11,693 nucleotides of DNA from Bermanella sp034112325 (GCA_034112325.1 JAWUVO010000010.1:1-11693); one strand, 5' to 3'. Positions 1 to 7,121 are shown, numbered from the stretch's first letter. Numbers and translations: made by a program. Notes: generated from the letters alone by a model not told the origin.

Positions 1-1092
1 CAGAGCGAAAGTTTTAATAGTTCTATACTTGAAAATGTAGACGTTGCACCAACAGATCAAGCTCTGACATTTGCACGAATCATGTTGAATAACGAACGTC
101 ATATTATTGTTGTAACTAAATTTATAAATGGGAAGGTCGAAGGAGTGGATCTTACACGCGCCATGAGTAGTGATGTTGATGATCCGATTTCTGCGTATGC
201 TGAACTTGGTTATAAAGGTGTTGTAAAGCTTGTAAACGACTCTCAAGCTGAATATTCAATAACAGCAAATATTAATCAGCTTATTATACCTGTAGACCTA
301 GAGGAAAAACATATTGCGGCTGGATTGAATTATATTGCCCATGCAGGCGAAACGGGTGTTAAAAGTGGTCCTTTTCTTTTTTCTAAGCGTGTTATACCTA
401 CCGGCTCTTATGAAAATGTAGCTATTCAGAAAGGTCTTCTTGATTACGAAGTAGAACTAGCGGCTGTGACTCTTGGGCCAGTTCGAGAAGGTAAGCTTCC
501 TAATGAATATGGTCTCATTCTTACAAACGATTTTACCAATAGAGCAACTTTACTTCGAAATATTGATATTAATAACGTGACATCAGGAAAGGGGTTCGCA
601 GAGGGTAAAAGTTCTCCTGGTTTTTTACCGGTTGGGAATTTATTCGTCATCCCAAATAATCCTAAAGAGTTTGCACAAAACCTAACTATGAAACTCTTTG
701 TTAACGATGATTTACGGCAGCAAGGGACTACAAATTTGATGGTCTGGGACTTTGAGAAAATTGTTACTGAAGCCTGGGCAATGAGAGAAGTTACATGGGA
801 CTATAAAGGGAAATTGGTCAAATTGATGGGTGACGAGCCGTTTATAGAGACGCGGACACTCATCATGTCTGGGACTCCAGAAGGAGTCGTTTTTCAAGGT
901 ATTCCTTTTTCTACCAAACTTGCGGGAATTTTTTCTTGGACCATGGGTGGCTGGGATAGCTCAGTACCAGAAAATGTTATAGAGGCATATATAAGCAATT
1001 CAGAAGAATCTGAGCTGTATTTGCAGGCTAGCGATACTGTGTCTATTCATGTGAATAATCTGGGTACGCTTAATAACAAAATCGTTCCATAA
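1..1092 (+). CDS. Fumarylacetoacetate hydrolase (FAH) family protein, 5' end outside window
   Basis: The frame is open from base 1 and reads into the ATG at 82 without a stop. The residues before that ATG (A-L-T-F-A-R) look like the usual start of larger FAH-family enzymes, so the gene probably begins left of the window and the ATG at 82 is internal. Family motifs seen: G-L-N-Y-x-x-H-x-x-E at 322-351; the E-x-E metal-ligand pair in D-Y-E-V-E at 442-456; N-D-F-T-N-R at 526-543, matching the usual N-D-V-S-x-R with its metal-binding Asp; G-K-S-S-x-x-F-L-P-V-G from 604; and G-T-P-E-G-V from 871. FAH-fold enzymes are cytoplasmic, need Mg2+ or Mn2+, and hydrolyse or decarboxylate C-C bonds in oxo-acids. 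The substrate cannot be told here. At 363 or more residues it is longer than the FAHD1 type, with an extra stretch after G-T-P-E-G-V. No tyrosine-degradation neighbours are visible. Confidence 0.85.
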   Translation, partial: QSESFNSSILENVDVAPTDQALTFARIMLNNERHIIVVTKFINGKVEGVDLTRAMSSDVDDPISAYAELGYKGVVKLVNDSQAEYSITANINQLIIPVDLEEKHIAAGLNYIAHAGETGVKSGPFLFSKRVIPTGSYENVAIQKGLLDYEVELAAVTLGPVREGKLPNEYGLILTNDFTNRATLLRNIDINNVTSGKGFAEGKSSPGFLPVGNLFVIPNNPKEFAQNLTMKLFVNDDLRQQGTTNLMVWDFEKIVTEAWAMREVTWDYKGKLVKLMGDEPFIETRTLIMSGTPEGVVFQGIPFSTKLAGIFSWTMGGWDSSVPENVIEAYISNSEESELYLQASDTVSIHVNNLGTLNNKIVP

Positions 1093-1110
1093 TTCTGGCT
1101 ATACTAGAAG

Positions 1111-1140
1111 GACACAATGGATACCCGCATTTGCGAGTTA
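1111..1140. repeat. Degenerate REP-like hairpin
   Basis: Just after the FAH-family stop, A-C-C-C-G-C (1123-1128) and G-C-G-A-G-T (1133-1138) form a six-pair stem with one mismatch (C1125/A1136) around the loop ATTT. The setting 'tggatacccgc-attt-gcg' resembles the short palindromic intergenic units scattered in many gammaproteobacterial genomes, which often read tggat-cccgc-n-gcggg. This copy seems decayed, and only one is present in the window. It has no T-tract, so it is not a good intrinsic terminator. Confidence 0.35.
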
Positions 1141-1241
1141 GATGAAAGACCATCCTCTTACCAACAGTAAGTAAGCTATAACTAATGTAATATGAACTAA
1201 TGCTCCGAATCAAATTTTGTGATCTAGCTCAACGCTAACTA

Positions 1242-1270
1242 TTGACTATTTGCTTATATTTGTCTTTATC
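1242..1270 (+). promoter_or_regulatory. Weak candidate promoter for the receiver-domain gene
   Basis: TTGACT (1242-1247) is a good -35 hexamer, but the hexamer 17 bases later, TTTATC (1265-1270), is a poor -10. A better -10, TATATT (1255-1260) with an upstream TG, has no matching -35. Either could start a short leader to the ATG at 1295. Judged by eye only. Confidence 0.25.
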
Positions 1271-1294
1271 TAATTTAATGGAATACCAACTTTC

Positions 1295-2623
1295 ATGGAA
1301 ACCACGACGTCACCTATTTCAAAGCAAAAAACAGCCCTTGTAGTAGATGATTCTAAACTGGCTCGCTATGTACTTAAAGAGATGCTGATTGACCTTAGTA
1401 TTAAGGTAGAAACAGCCGAGTCAGCCGAAGAGGCACTGGGCTCGTTAAGTGCTTTTAGGCCAGATGTGATTTTTATGGATCATATGATGCCTGGGATGGA
1501 TGGTTTTCAAGCCGTGCAGGCTATCAAAAACGATCCCAAAACAGCCACTATACCCATCCTAATGTATACCTCTAAAGATGATGGAATGTATGTTAGTCAA
1601 GCCCGTGCTCTTGGTGCTGTGGGAGTATTGCCTAAGAAATTAAAACCAGTGCAATTAGAGAAAGTCTTGATTCAGCTAAGATTAGTACCTGATAAAAATC
1701 CTAAGCCGATTACTGTGAAGCCTTCAGTTAAAGAGGTTAAGGCGACTGCTACTAAGGCAGCCCCAGATACATTAGAGGAGTTGGCACGTAGTGCCAGTGA
1801 AGAGCAAGAAAAAGACTCAATGCGTTTATTGTTTCGTAAATTATTTTCAGAGCAAAGAGACAGTATTAAGCAAGATCAATGGCAATTAGTTACCGCCATG
1901 GCAGAACAAATTACACCAACAGTTTTAGCGACTCGCAATAAGATTGCGAAGTGGCAATTAGTGGCATTAACTGGCTTATTTATATTTTTAATATCTATTT
2001 TATTCATGCTTTATGGATTAGTAAATGATGGTGATCTACAACAACAGAAACTTCAAAATCAAATAAATGAGCAGAACAATATTTTACTGGGTTTACAGCA
2101 ATCGGTGAAAACTGCACTTCTAAACCAACAGAAGTCTGTTGATGATTTAACTCAAGCCGTAAATATTAAACCTATTGAGTGGGCAATTAACCAAAATACC
2201 CAGTTACCTGTTTACCAAACCCTAAATAGCATTGATACACAGAGTTATATCACCCAATTAATTAATCAGTTATATGACTTTGGGTTTAGTGGTTCACTTT
2301 ATATTCAATTCCATTCAGGCCGATTCTGTCAGCAAGCTTCAAAAGATGGACAGCAAACCTTAGTAAATGCCGAAAAAAGTGTGTCTCAATGCGAGTTTAA
2401 TCTTCAGAGTATTAACAGTTCATCTGTGATAGCCGATTTTGAATATTTTTTAACGAATATAAGTCAGGATTTTCCTAACATTAATATGGTATTTGAATCC
2501 ATCGGTACGGAACTAACTTTGCAAGATTATCCTGTCGCCTCAGAAAAAATTACGGCAGGACAATGGAATCAAATAGCTCAGAAAAATAACCGATTTAATT
2601 ATGTTTTAGTAAATGAAGGCTAA
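1295..2623 (+). CDS. Membrane-anchored response regulator: CheY-like receiver + TM helix + unknown C-terminal domain
   Basis: Residues about 12-130 are a complete CheY-type receiver: acidic pair D18-D19, phospho-acceptor D62 in F-M-D-H-M-M-P-G-M-D-G, T92 and K114 (L-P-K-K). All residues for phosphorylation by a histidine kinase are present. A charged linker (about 135-218) leads to one hydrophobic helix, residues about 220-243, then a Gln/Asn-rich likely coiled coil (about 248-290) and a C-terminal region to residue 442 that I do not recognise. That region holds two cysteines (C345, C366) that could pair if it lies in the periplasm. There is no DNA-binding, GGDEF, EAL or kinase domain. With the receiver in the cytoplasm, the C-terminal part should be outside the inner membrane. 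No kinase gene is adjacent. The ATG at 1295 gives a standard receiver N-terminus, but no clear Shine-Dalgarno precedes it. Receiver assignment is firm; the overall role is unknown. Confidence 0.88.
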   Translation: METTTSPISKQKTALVVDDSKLARYVLKEMLIDLSIKVETAESAEEALGSLSAFRPDVIFMDHMMPGMDGFQAVQAIKNDPKTATIPILMYTSKDDGMYVSQARALGAVGVLPKKLKPVQLEKVLIQLRLVPDKNPKPITVKPSVKEVKATATKAAPDTLEELARSASEEQEKDSMRLLFRKLFSEQRDSIKQDQWQLVTAMAEQITPTVLATRNKIAKWQLVALTGLFIFLISILFMLYGLVNDGDLQQQKLQNQINEQNNILLGLQQSVKTALLNQQKSVDDLTQAVNIKPIEWAINQNTQLPVYQTLNSIDTQSYITQLINQLYDFGFSGSLYIQFHSGRFCQQASKDGQQTLVNAEKSVSQCEFNLQSINSSSVIADFEYFLTNISQDFPNINMVFESIGTELTLQDYPVASEKITAGQWNQIAQKNNRFNYVLVNEG

Positions 2624-2709
2624 GGCGTGGGCACCTTCGTCTTACTGTAGTTAGGGCTCATAAAATAGGTTTTAAATTAATTCGCTTTAAGTTTGTATAG
2701 GTAGAGACG

Positions 2710-4191
2710 TTGAAAGATAAAGTGAATAATTGGACTACCTGTCTTGAATGCGAAGGACTTGGCAAAAAAAGTAGAAGGCTGCGCAAAAAAGTTATTCTCC
2801 GCTATAACAAAGAGTTGCATGAATTCGAGCAAAACAACCACCAGGGCACGGCTCCAGTTCGTCCCAAGCCACACTTAGATAAATGTCTCACCTGCAATGG
2901 TTCTGGCTTAATTAGTTCAACCAACAATTCTTTTTCAGAAAAAAATCATTACCCACATGTTGCCATTATTGGCGGAGGCATAGGCGGCGTAGCACTGGCT
3001 GTAGCGTGTTTGCATCGTGGTATTCCCTTCACACTTTATGAGCGAGACCGCGGTTTTGATACTCGATCTCAGGGCTATGGCCTTACTTTACAGCAAGCCA
3101 GTAAAGCCATTGAAGGCTTGGGTATTTTCTCGTTAACACAGGGCATAACTTCTACTCGGCATGTGGTTCATAGCACAGACGGAAAAGTCATTGCTGACTG
3201 GGGCATAAGAGATTTAGCCCCATCAGACATTAAGGCGCAACCAAAGCGCAGTAATATACATATTGCTAGGCAGTCTTTGCGTTTAGCTTTGCTTGAGCAA
3301 CTTGGTGGGCACAATGCGGTTAAGTGGGGCCATCAGCTGGTAGATTTTAAACAATGTGATAGCGGCGGTGTGGATTTAAGCTTTCAGGTTGAAGGCACGC
3401 AACAGCAGGAAACTATCAGCGCAAAAGCCGACCTTGTGGTGGGTGCAGACGGTATTCGAAGCTCAGTTCGCAGGTTACTAATAGGCGAGGATACTAACCC
3501 GTTACGTTATTTAGATTGCATTGTGATTTTAGGTATTTGCCCTCTGTCGGCGATTGAAAACACAGACACCAATGCCCTATTTACTAGCTCTTTATTAGAC
3601 TCGGCCACGGTTTTTCAAACAGCCAATGGCACAGAACGAATTTACATGATGCCTTATACATCAGACTCTGTGATGTGGCAGCTTAGCTTTCCTATGTCAG
3701 AACAAGAGGCAAAAGTATTGAGTGCTAAGGGGCCTAAAGCTCTTAAAGAGGAAGCGTGTAGTCGATGTCAGTGGCATGCTCCTATTCCGCAAATTTTAGC
3801 GGCGACACTTGAAACTCAGGTTACAGGATATCCTGTATACGACCGAGCTCTGCTAAAGCCAGAATTGCTGATAAAAGGCAGCCAAATGACTCTTATAGGC
3901 GATGCGGCCCACCCCATGAGTCCATTTAAAGGGCAGGGCGCCAATCAAGCTCTGCTCGACGCTCTGGCACTGGCTAGGCGTATTACAACAGGCTGCAAGC
4001 CATTATCTAAATGGAAAGAGGTAGGTATTAGAAAGAGTGTGTTAACTGATTTTGAAGCTGAAATGCTAAATCGCAGTGCGACAAAAGTAACAGACTCAGC
4101 AGACGCCGCTCAGTTTCTGCATTCCGACATTGTGCTGCATAAAGGCAACGAACCCAGAGGGCGAGTTTTATTAAGAAAAGCGGATGACTAA
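2710..4191 (+). CDS. FAD-dependent monooxygenase with N-terminal two-motif zinc-finger-like extension
   Basis: Residues about 83-450 form a PHBH-type (group A) flavin monooxygenase: Rossmann G-G-G-I-G-G at 88-93 with the ribose-binding acid E111, the D-G motif G-A-D-G-I-R (D247), and the G-D motif G-D-A-A-H-P (D398) followed by P-F-K-G-Q-G-A-N. Such cytoplasmic enzymes bind FAD, are reduced by NAD(P)H and hydroxylate aromatic or related substrates; the substrate is unknown. The first 70 residues hold C11-x-x-C14-x-G-x-G and C59-x-x-C62-x-G-x-G, the DnaJ cysteine-rich motif present twice instead of four times, separated by a basic helix-like stretch. The pair could bind one zinc. The only start that includes this extension without crossing the TAG at 2698 is TTG 2710 (GTG 2722 is also possible). 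An AGG at 2699-2701 lies eight bases before the TTG. The next in-frame ATG is far inside the enzyme, which supports a non-ATG start. Confidence 0.87.
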   Translation: MKDKVNNWTTCLECEGLGKKSRRLRKKVILRYNKELHEFEQNNHQGTAPVRPKPHLDKCLTCNGSGLISSTNNSFSEKNHYPHVAIIGGGIGGVALAVACLHRGIPFTLYERDRGFDTRSQGYGLTLQQASKAIEGLGIFSLTQGITSTRHVVHSTDGKVIADWGIRDLAPSDIKAQPKRSNIHIARQSLRLALLEQLGGHNAVKWGHQLVDFKQCDSGGVDLSFQVEGTQQQETISAKADLVVGADGIRSSVRRLLIGEDTNPLRYLDCIVILGICPLSAIENTDTNALFTSSLLDSATVFQTANGTERIYMMPYTSDSVMWQLSFPMSEQEAKVLSAKGPKALKEEACSRCQWHAPIPQILAATLETQVTGYPVYDRALLKPELLIKGSQMTLIGDAAHPMSPFKGQGANQALLDALALARRITTGCKPLSKWKEVGIRKSVLTDFEAEMLNRSATKVTDSADAAQFLHSDIVLHKGNEPRGRVLLRKADD

Positions 4192-4352
4192 CAAAAATTC
4201 TAGACCCGTTCTACAACATCAATACAAAATATATCCAAAAATAATCTCTAATTACGCTATGCTGCAGACAATTGTAATCAACTATTTATAACGCATTAAA
4301 GCTTAGCCAGTAATGCCTTCTTATTCACATTTAATATGACACTAACAAGCCC

Positions 4353-5222
4353 ATGAATGAAACAATTATAGCAACGCACAATGGTAATTTTCATGCGGAT
4401 GATGTTTTTAGTATCGCTGCACTTAAAAATATCTTCCCCTCTTTTAAACTTATACGTACACGGGATTTAGAGCTAATAGGCAAGGCCGATATTGTCATTG
4501 ATGTGGGTGGCGAATACGATCCACAGGCAGGCCGCTTTGACCATCACCAGCGCGGTGGTGCGGGCGAGCGCGAAAATGGTATTCCCTATTCGTCATTTGG
4601 CTTGGTTTGGAAAAAATATGGGGTACAGATATGTGGGGGCGACCAAGACGTTGCAAACTCTGTTGATGCCGGACTTGTATCAACTATTGATGCCATCGAC
4701 TGTGGTTATGTTAAAGGTGTTTCAGAAGGCATTAGCCTTAGCCAAACCATTTCAATGTTTAATCCTACTTGGCAAGAAGACAGTCACTTTGACAGCTGTT
4801 TTGATGAAGCTGTGGATTTTGCAGCGCGTATTTTAACCCGGTTTATCGCCTCGTCTAATGGTGGTATTAGTGCAAAAGTCATTGTGGCTAAAGCCATCGA
4901 AAATGCAGAAGACCCACGAGTCATTGTATTAGAAAAGTACACTCCATGGAAAAGAACGGTTCACGCGTTATCAGAACAGGCTTTATATATGATTTACCCT
5001 TCTGAGACCGGCCAGTGGCGAATTCAAACTGTACCAGTAGAGCCCGGTTCGTTTGAAGACAGGCAGCCGCTGCCAAAAGCATGGGCCGGATTATCTGGTG
5101 CAGAACTTCAAGAAGAGACAGGCATTGATGACGCCATGTTTTGCCATAACGGGTTGTTCATAGCGGGTGCAGAATCATTTGAAAGCACCATGAAAATGGC
5201 GGCTATGGCACTTCAGCAATAA
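4353..5222 (+). CDS. MYG1 family protein (predicted metal-dependent DHH-like phosphoesterase/exonuclease)
   Basis: The N-terminus reads I-A-T-H-N-G-N-F-H-A-D-D (residues 6-17), the MYG1/UPF0160 signature. It is followed by D-V-G-G-E-Y-D-P (50-57) and R-F-D-H-H-Q (61-66), the DHH-like metal-binding acids and histidines. The 289-residue length fits full-length bacterial members. The eukaryotic homologue MYG1 is reported as a 3'-5' RNA exonuclease acting in nucleus and mitochondria. Whether bacterial members do the same is not settled, so a nuclease role is inferred from family only. The ATG at 4353 places the signature at the normal distance from the N-terminus, but no Shine-Dalgarno is visible just before it. 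A TATAAC at 4287-4292 is a possible -10 without a good -35. The gene converges on csiR with 13 bases between stop codons, and it has no obvious functional link to the glutarate genes. Confidence 0.9.
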   Translation: MNETIIATHNGNFHADDVFSIAALKNIFPSFKLIRTRDLELIGKADIVIDVGGEYDPQAGRFDHHQRGGAGERENGIPYSSFGLVWKKYGVQICGGDQDVANSVDAGLVSTIDAIDCGYVKGVSEGISLSQTISMFNPTWQEDSHFDSCFDEAVDFAARILTRFIASSNGGISAKVIVAKAIENAEDPRVIVLEKYTPWKRTVHALSEQALYMIYPSETGQWRIQTVPVEPGSFEDRQPLPKAWAGLSGAELQEETGIDDAMFCHNGLFIAGAESFESTMKMAAMALQQ

Positions 5223-5228
5223 TAAACC

Positions 5229-5263
5229 TATGTTGTTAAAAGTTTGTATCTTTTAACAACATA
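5229..5263. repeat. Perfect 14-bp inverted repeat (hairpin) at the convergent MYG1/csiR junction
   Basis: TATGTTGTTAAAAG (5229-5242) and CTTTTAACAACATA (5250-5263) are exact reverse complements around the seven-base loop TTTGTAT. The hairpin begins seven bases after the MYG1-family stop and covers the last codons and stop of csiR (TAA on the minus strand at 5238-5236). Its place between two convergent ends suggests a bidirectional transcription end or 3' stabiliser. It is A/T-rich, though, and lacks a U-tract outside the stem on either side, so it is not a textbook intrinsic terminator. Confidence 0.6.
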
Positions 5264-5979
5264 TAAGGTTCAAGCAAATGATGTTTAATTAAGATAACAG
5301 CATCAGTTTCATTTCGGGCTAACAAAGCCGTCACAAGGGCTTCGTGTTCTTTTTGGTTGGCATCAAACACGGCATGATTCAGCATGTGTTGCTTAAGCCA
5401 TAAGTTACGATAACGAGATGCTTTTTCATACAACGACTTTCTAACCTGCATTAAATGCTTAGACCCGCAGCCATTACAAGCTGCATGGTGAAATGCCTGA
5501 TGTCGTGTCTCCCACAACTGAATATTTAGTCGTTGCTGTTCTTCATTTTGAGTGCCATTGTCAGGGACCTGCTCAAGTAACCTCGCCGATTTTTTTAATT
5601 GATGGTCAGCCGCTACAATGCTGGCTTCCCAGGCGTCGTCGCCCAATTGAATCGCTTGGCTAATGCATAGGGCCTCTATGTGTGCACGAGTGTGATAAAT
5701 ATCTTTTAATTCTTCGTGTGAAATAGGGTGAACGGTAAAGCCCCTTTGGTTTTCTACCACTACCAACTGCTCAACAATTAACTGAGACAACGCTTCGCGT
5801 AATGGACTAACACCCACTTGATAGCGTTGTTTTAGCCGCGTCATTTTAAGTTTCTCACTAGGTGCAAAGTAACCGCTTAAAATATCCTGCTTAAGCTGGT
5901 CAATGACTTGCTCTGCAAAGTTAGCAGTTTCTGGCCCACTACTGGTAACAGCGTCTATTTTATTAAGATTTACAGGCAT
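5236..5979 (-). CDS. csiR: CsiR/GlaR-type GntR family (FCD domain) transcriptional repressor of the glutarate operon
   Basis: Residues about 20-85 are a GntR winged helix-turn-helix (I-L-S-G-Y-F-A-P-S-E-K-L, then V-S-P-L-R-E-A-L-S-Q-L, then the wing N-Q-R-G-F-T-V). Residues about 90-240 are an all-helical FCD effector domain with likely metal ligands H160, H164, H212 and H234 in R-H-Q-A-F-H, K-E-H-E and I-K-H-H-L. The wording R-H-Q-A-F-H-x-A and N-G-C-G-S, then A-S-R-Y-R-N-L-W-L, is as I recall it in E. coli CsiR (GlaR), the glutarate-responsive repressor of csiD. The divergent csiD gene agrees. CsiR should sit on the shared intergenic DNA and leave it when glutarate (E. coli) or L-2-hydroxyglutarate (reported for Pseudomonas) is present. 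A palindrome overlapping both putative promoters suggests autoregulation. The start ATG (5979) has no good Shine-Dalgarno. The gene's 3' end lies inside a hairpin. Confidence 0.93.
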   Translation of the reverse strand: MPVNLNKIDAVTSSGPETANFAEQVIDQLKQDILSGYFAPSEKLKMTRLKQRYQVGVSPLREALSQLIVEQLVVVENQRGFTVHPISHEELKDIYHTRAHIEALCISQAIQLGDDAWEASIVAADHQLKKSARLLEQVPDNGTQNEEQQRLNIQLWETRHQAFHHAACNGCGSKHLMQVRKSLYEKASRYRNLWLKQHMLNHAVFDANQKEHEALVTALLARNETDAVILIKHHLLEPYMLLKDTNF

Positions 5980-6074
5980 AAGGATTGGGCTTTACTCTGC
6001 TTTTAGTGATAATAGCTTGATTCATTAAAGTCGATTCTACGGAATAGCAGCGCTGTGGTAAATAGCGTACAAAT

Positions 6075-6106
6075 ACTATAACGTTGACATTAATATATAA
6101 TGTCGA
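6075..6106 (-). promoter_or_regulatory. Possible csiR promoter, overlapping the csiD promoter
   Basis: On the minus strand TATAGT (6080-6075) is a good -10. TCGACA (6106-6101) could be a -35, but the 20-base spacer is longer than usual. If real, both divergent promoters share the palindromic operator. A single visual match with poor spacing keeps confidence low. Confidence 0.3.
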
Positions 6107-6112
6107 CATTAT
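6083..6112. promoter_or_regulatory. Candidate CsiR operator: three GACATTA half-sites, including a perfect 16-bp palindrome
   Basis: The heptamer GACATTA occurs at 6086-6092 and 6105-6111 on the plus strand and as TAATGTC at 6098-6104. The second and third copies build the perfect palindrome ATAATGTCGACATTAT (6097-6112). The first and second build an imperfect inverted repeat (arms 6083-6092 and 6098-6107, 9 of 10 matching, five-base spacer). The core TGTCGACA fits the GntR-family site pattern yGTM-KACr. It lies between csiR and csiD and covers the csiD spacer and -10. That CsiR is the binder is inferred from position and pattern. Confidence 0.7.
6084..6112 (+). promoter_or_regulatory. Sigma70-type promoter of csiD
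   Basis: A perfect -35 TTGACA (6084-6089) is followed after 17 bases by CATTAT (6107-6112), four of six matches to the -10 consensus. Transcription would start near 6119 and give a leader of about 45 bases to the csiD start. A second perfect TATAAT at 6096-6101 lies too close to this -35 and has no good -35 of its own. No clear CRP site was found upstream, although E. coli csiD is CRP-activated. Confidence 0.6.
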
Positions 6113-6155
6113 TGCTTAGTTGTTTTTAATTAATGCCTTGGGTAGCAATAGGCAT

Positions 6156-6160
6156 GGAGG
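6156..6160 (+). promoter_or_regulatory. Ribosome binding site of csiD
   Basis: GGAGG four bases before the ATG at 6165 is the strongest Shine-Dalgarno seen for any gene in the window and fixes this start. An ATG at 6161 is in another frame. Five-base arms ATGCC (6133-6137) and GGCAT (6151-6155) just upstream could form a weak leader hairpin. Confidence 0.75.
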
Positions 6161-6164
6161 ATGA

Positions 6165-7121
6165 ATGTCTAAAGCGAATGTATCAAGCAGCTCGGTTTCT
6201 GTTACAAGTAAAGGCTTTATTATAAAGCCTCACCCAGTAAGTAAGCGCTTACAAGTAGTAACCTTAAATGCCGCTACGGTAGCAGCATTCAAGCTGAAAT
6301 GTGAGACTTGGGGGGTCCAAGCTCTAGAGTATAAACCCTTTTTAAGGTTCGCCATTGCCGATGCACTGGATGCCTGCTGCGGTCACGAACTACGTGATGC
6401 ACTTATTGGTATTATTATGGATCGCGATACAGGAGCATTTATTCTTGAGTGTGAAACTGAAGCTGACTTTATAAATCATGATGAAGCAGCTGAGCTTAAC
6501 GTTAAACTTTCTACAGCTGTTTCGCATCTTATTGGCTTATCTAACTTTGACTCCATGGGCGGGAATTATTACGCGCGCTTCACTGTAAAAAATCAAGACA
6601 ACAGTGATAGCTATCTTCGCCAAGCCCATCGACGTATGGAACTACATAACGACGGCACGTATGTTAATGAGCGTACCGATTATGTATTGATGATGAAAAT
6701 GTCTGAAAAAAATATGGAAGGCGGTAATTCCCTAATCCTGCATTTAGACGACTGGCAGGACCTACCTAAATTTCTAGACGACCCAGTGTCCAAGCAAGAC
6801 ATAGAATGGTGCGCACCACCTAGCAAGCAGGTACAAGGCAAGGTCTTTCATCCTATTTTTTTTGAAACTGATGAAAATAATCTCCCTCATATGTTATTTA
6901 TCGATCAATTTGCCGCTCCAAAAAATATGCAGCAAGGTTTATATTTACATAAAATGGGCGACTCGTTAGAAGCTGAAAAAAATTGTCTGAGTGTGCCTGT
7001 ACCGGTAGGTTCTATGTTAGTCATTCATAATCACCGCTGGTTGCATGGGCGTGATAAGTTTGTGGCCCACAAAGGATTAGAGCGCGAATTATTGAGACAG
7101 CGTGGGCACTTTACCGAATAA
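6165..7121 (+). CDS. csiD: Glutarate 2-hydroxylase (CsiD/GlaH), Fe(II)/2-oxoglutarate-dependent dioxygenase
   Basis: CsiD hydroxylates glutarate to L-2-hydroxyglutarate, using O2 and 2-oxoglutarate and releasing succinate and CO2, in the cytoplasm. The protein resembles E. coli CsiD as recalled throughout: V-Q-A-L-E-Y-K-x-F-L-R-F (residues 51-62), Y-Y-A-R-F-x-V-K-N-x-D-N-S-D-S-Y-L-R-Q (135-153), and E-L-H-N-D-G-T-Y-V (159-167) with iron ligands H161 and D163. Further matches are G-G-N-S-L-x-L-H-L-D-D-W, V-P-V-P-V-G, and W-L-H-G-R-D with the third ligand H294. Near the C-terminus R-E-L-L-R-Q-R-G supplies the arginine expected to bind the 2-oxoglutarate carboxylate (R311 or a neighbour). Its 318 residues are about the length of the E. 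coli protein, and no key residue is missing. It is divergent from csiR and 85 bases upstream of lhgO, whose enzyme uses its product. Expression is likely repressed by CsiR through the 6083-6112 operator. Confidence 0.96.
   Translation: MSKANVSSSSVSVTSKGFIIKPHPVSKRLQVVTLNAATVAAFKLKCETWGVQALEYKPFLRFAIADALDACCGHELRDALIGIIMDRDTGAFILECETEADFINHDEAAELNVKLSTAVSHLIGLSNFDSMGGNYYARFTVKNQDNSDSYLRQAHRRMELHNDGTYVNERTDYVLMMKMSEKNMEGGNSLILHLDDWQDLPKFLDDPVSKQDIEWCAPPSKQVQGKVFHPIFFETDENNLPHMLFIDQFAAPKNMQQGLYLHKMGDSLEAEKNCLSVPVPVGSMLVIHNHRWLHGRDKFVAHKGLERELLRQRGHFTE

Noticed and set aside
444..897. Two minus-strand frames opposite the FAH-family gene
   Set aside because: Both are short antisense shadows of conserved FAH coding sequence (for example the G-K-S-S motif region).
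2677..2874. Minus-strand frame of 65 codons opposite the zinc-motif extension
   Set aside because: It competes with the extension, whose CxxCxGxG motifs and continuity with the flavoprotein are far better supported.
4495..4683. Minus-strand frame of 62 codons opposite the MYG1-family gene
   Set aside because: It is an antisense shadow over the conserved D-H-H region, with no independent signal.
4492..4836. Plus-strand frame of 114 codons inside the MYG1-family gene
   Set aside because: It lies entirely within a well-supported gene in another frame, and its translation shows no domain-like pattern.
6041..6075. CRP site upstream of csiD
   Set aside because: TGTGG near 6054 lacks a matching TCACA half at the correct spacing, so activation by CRP as in E. 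coli cannot be supported here.
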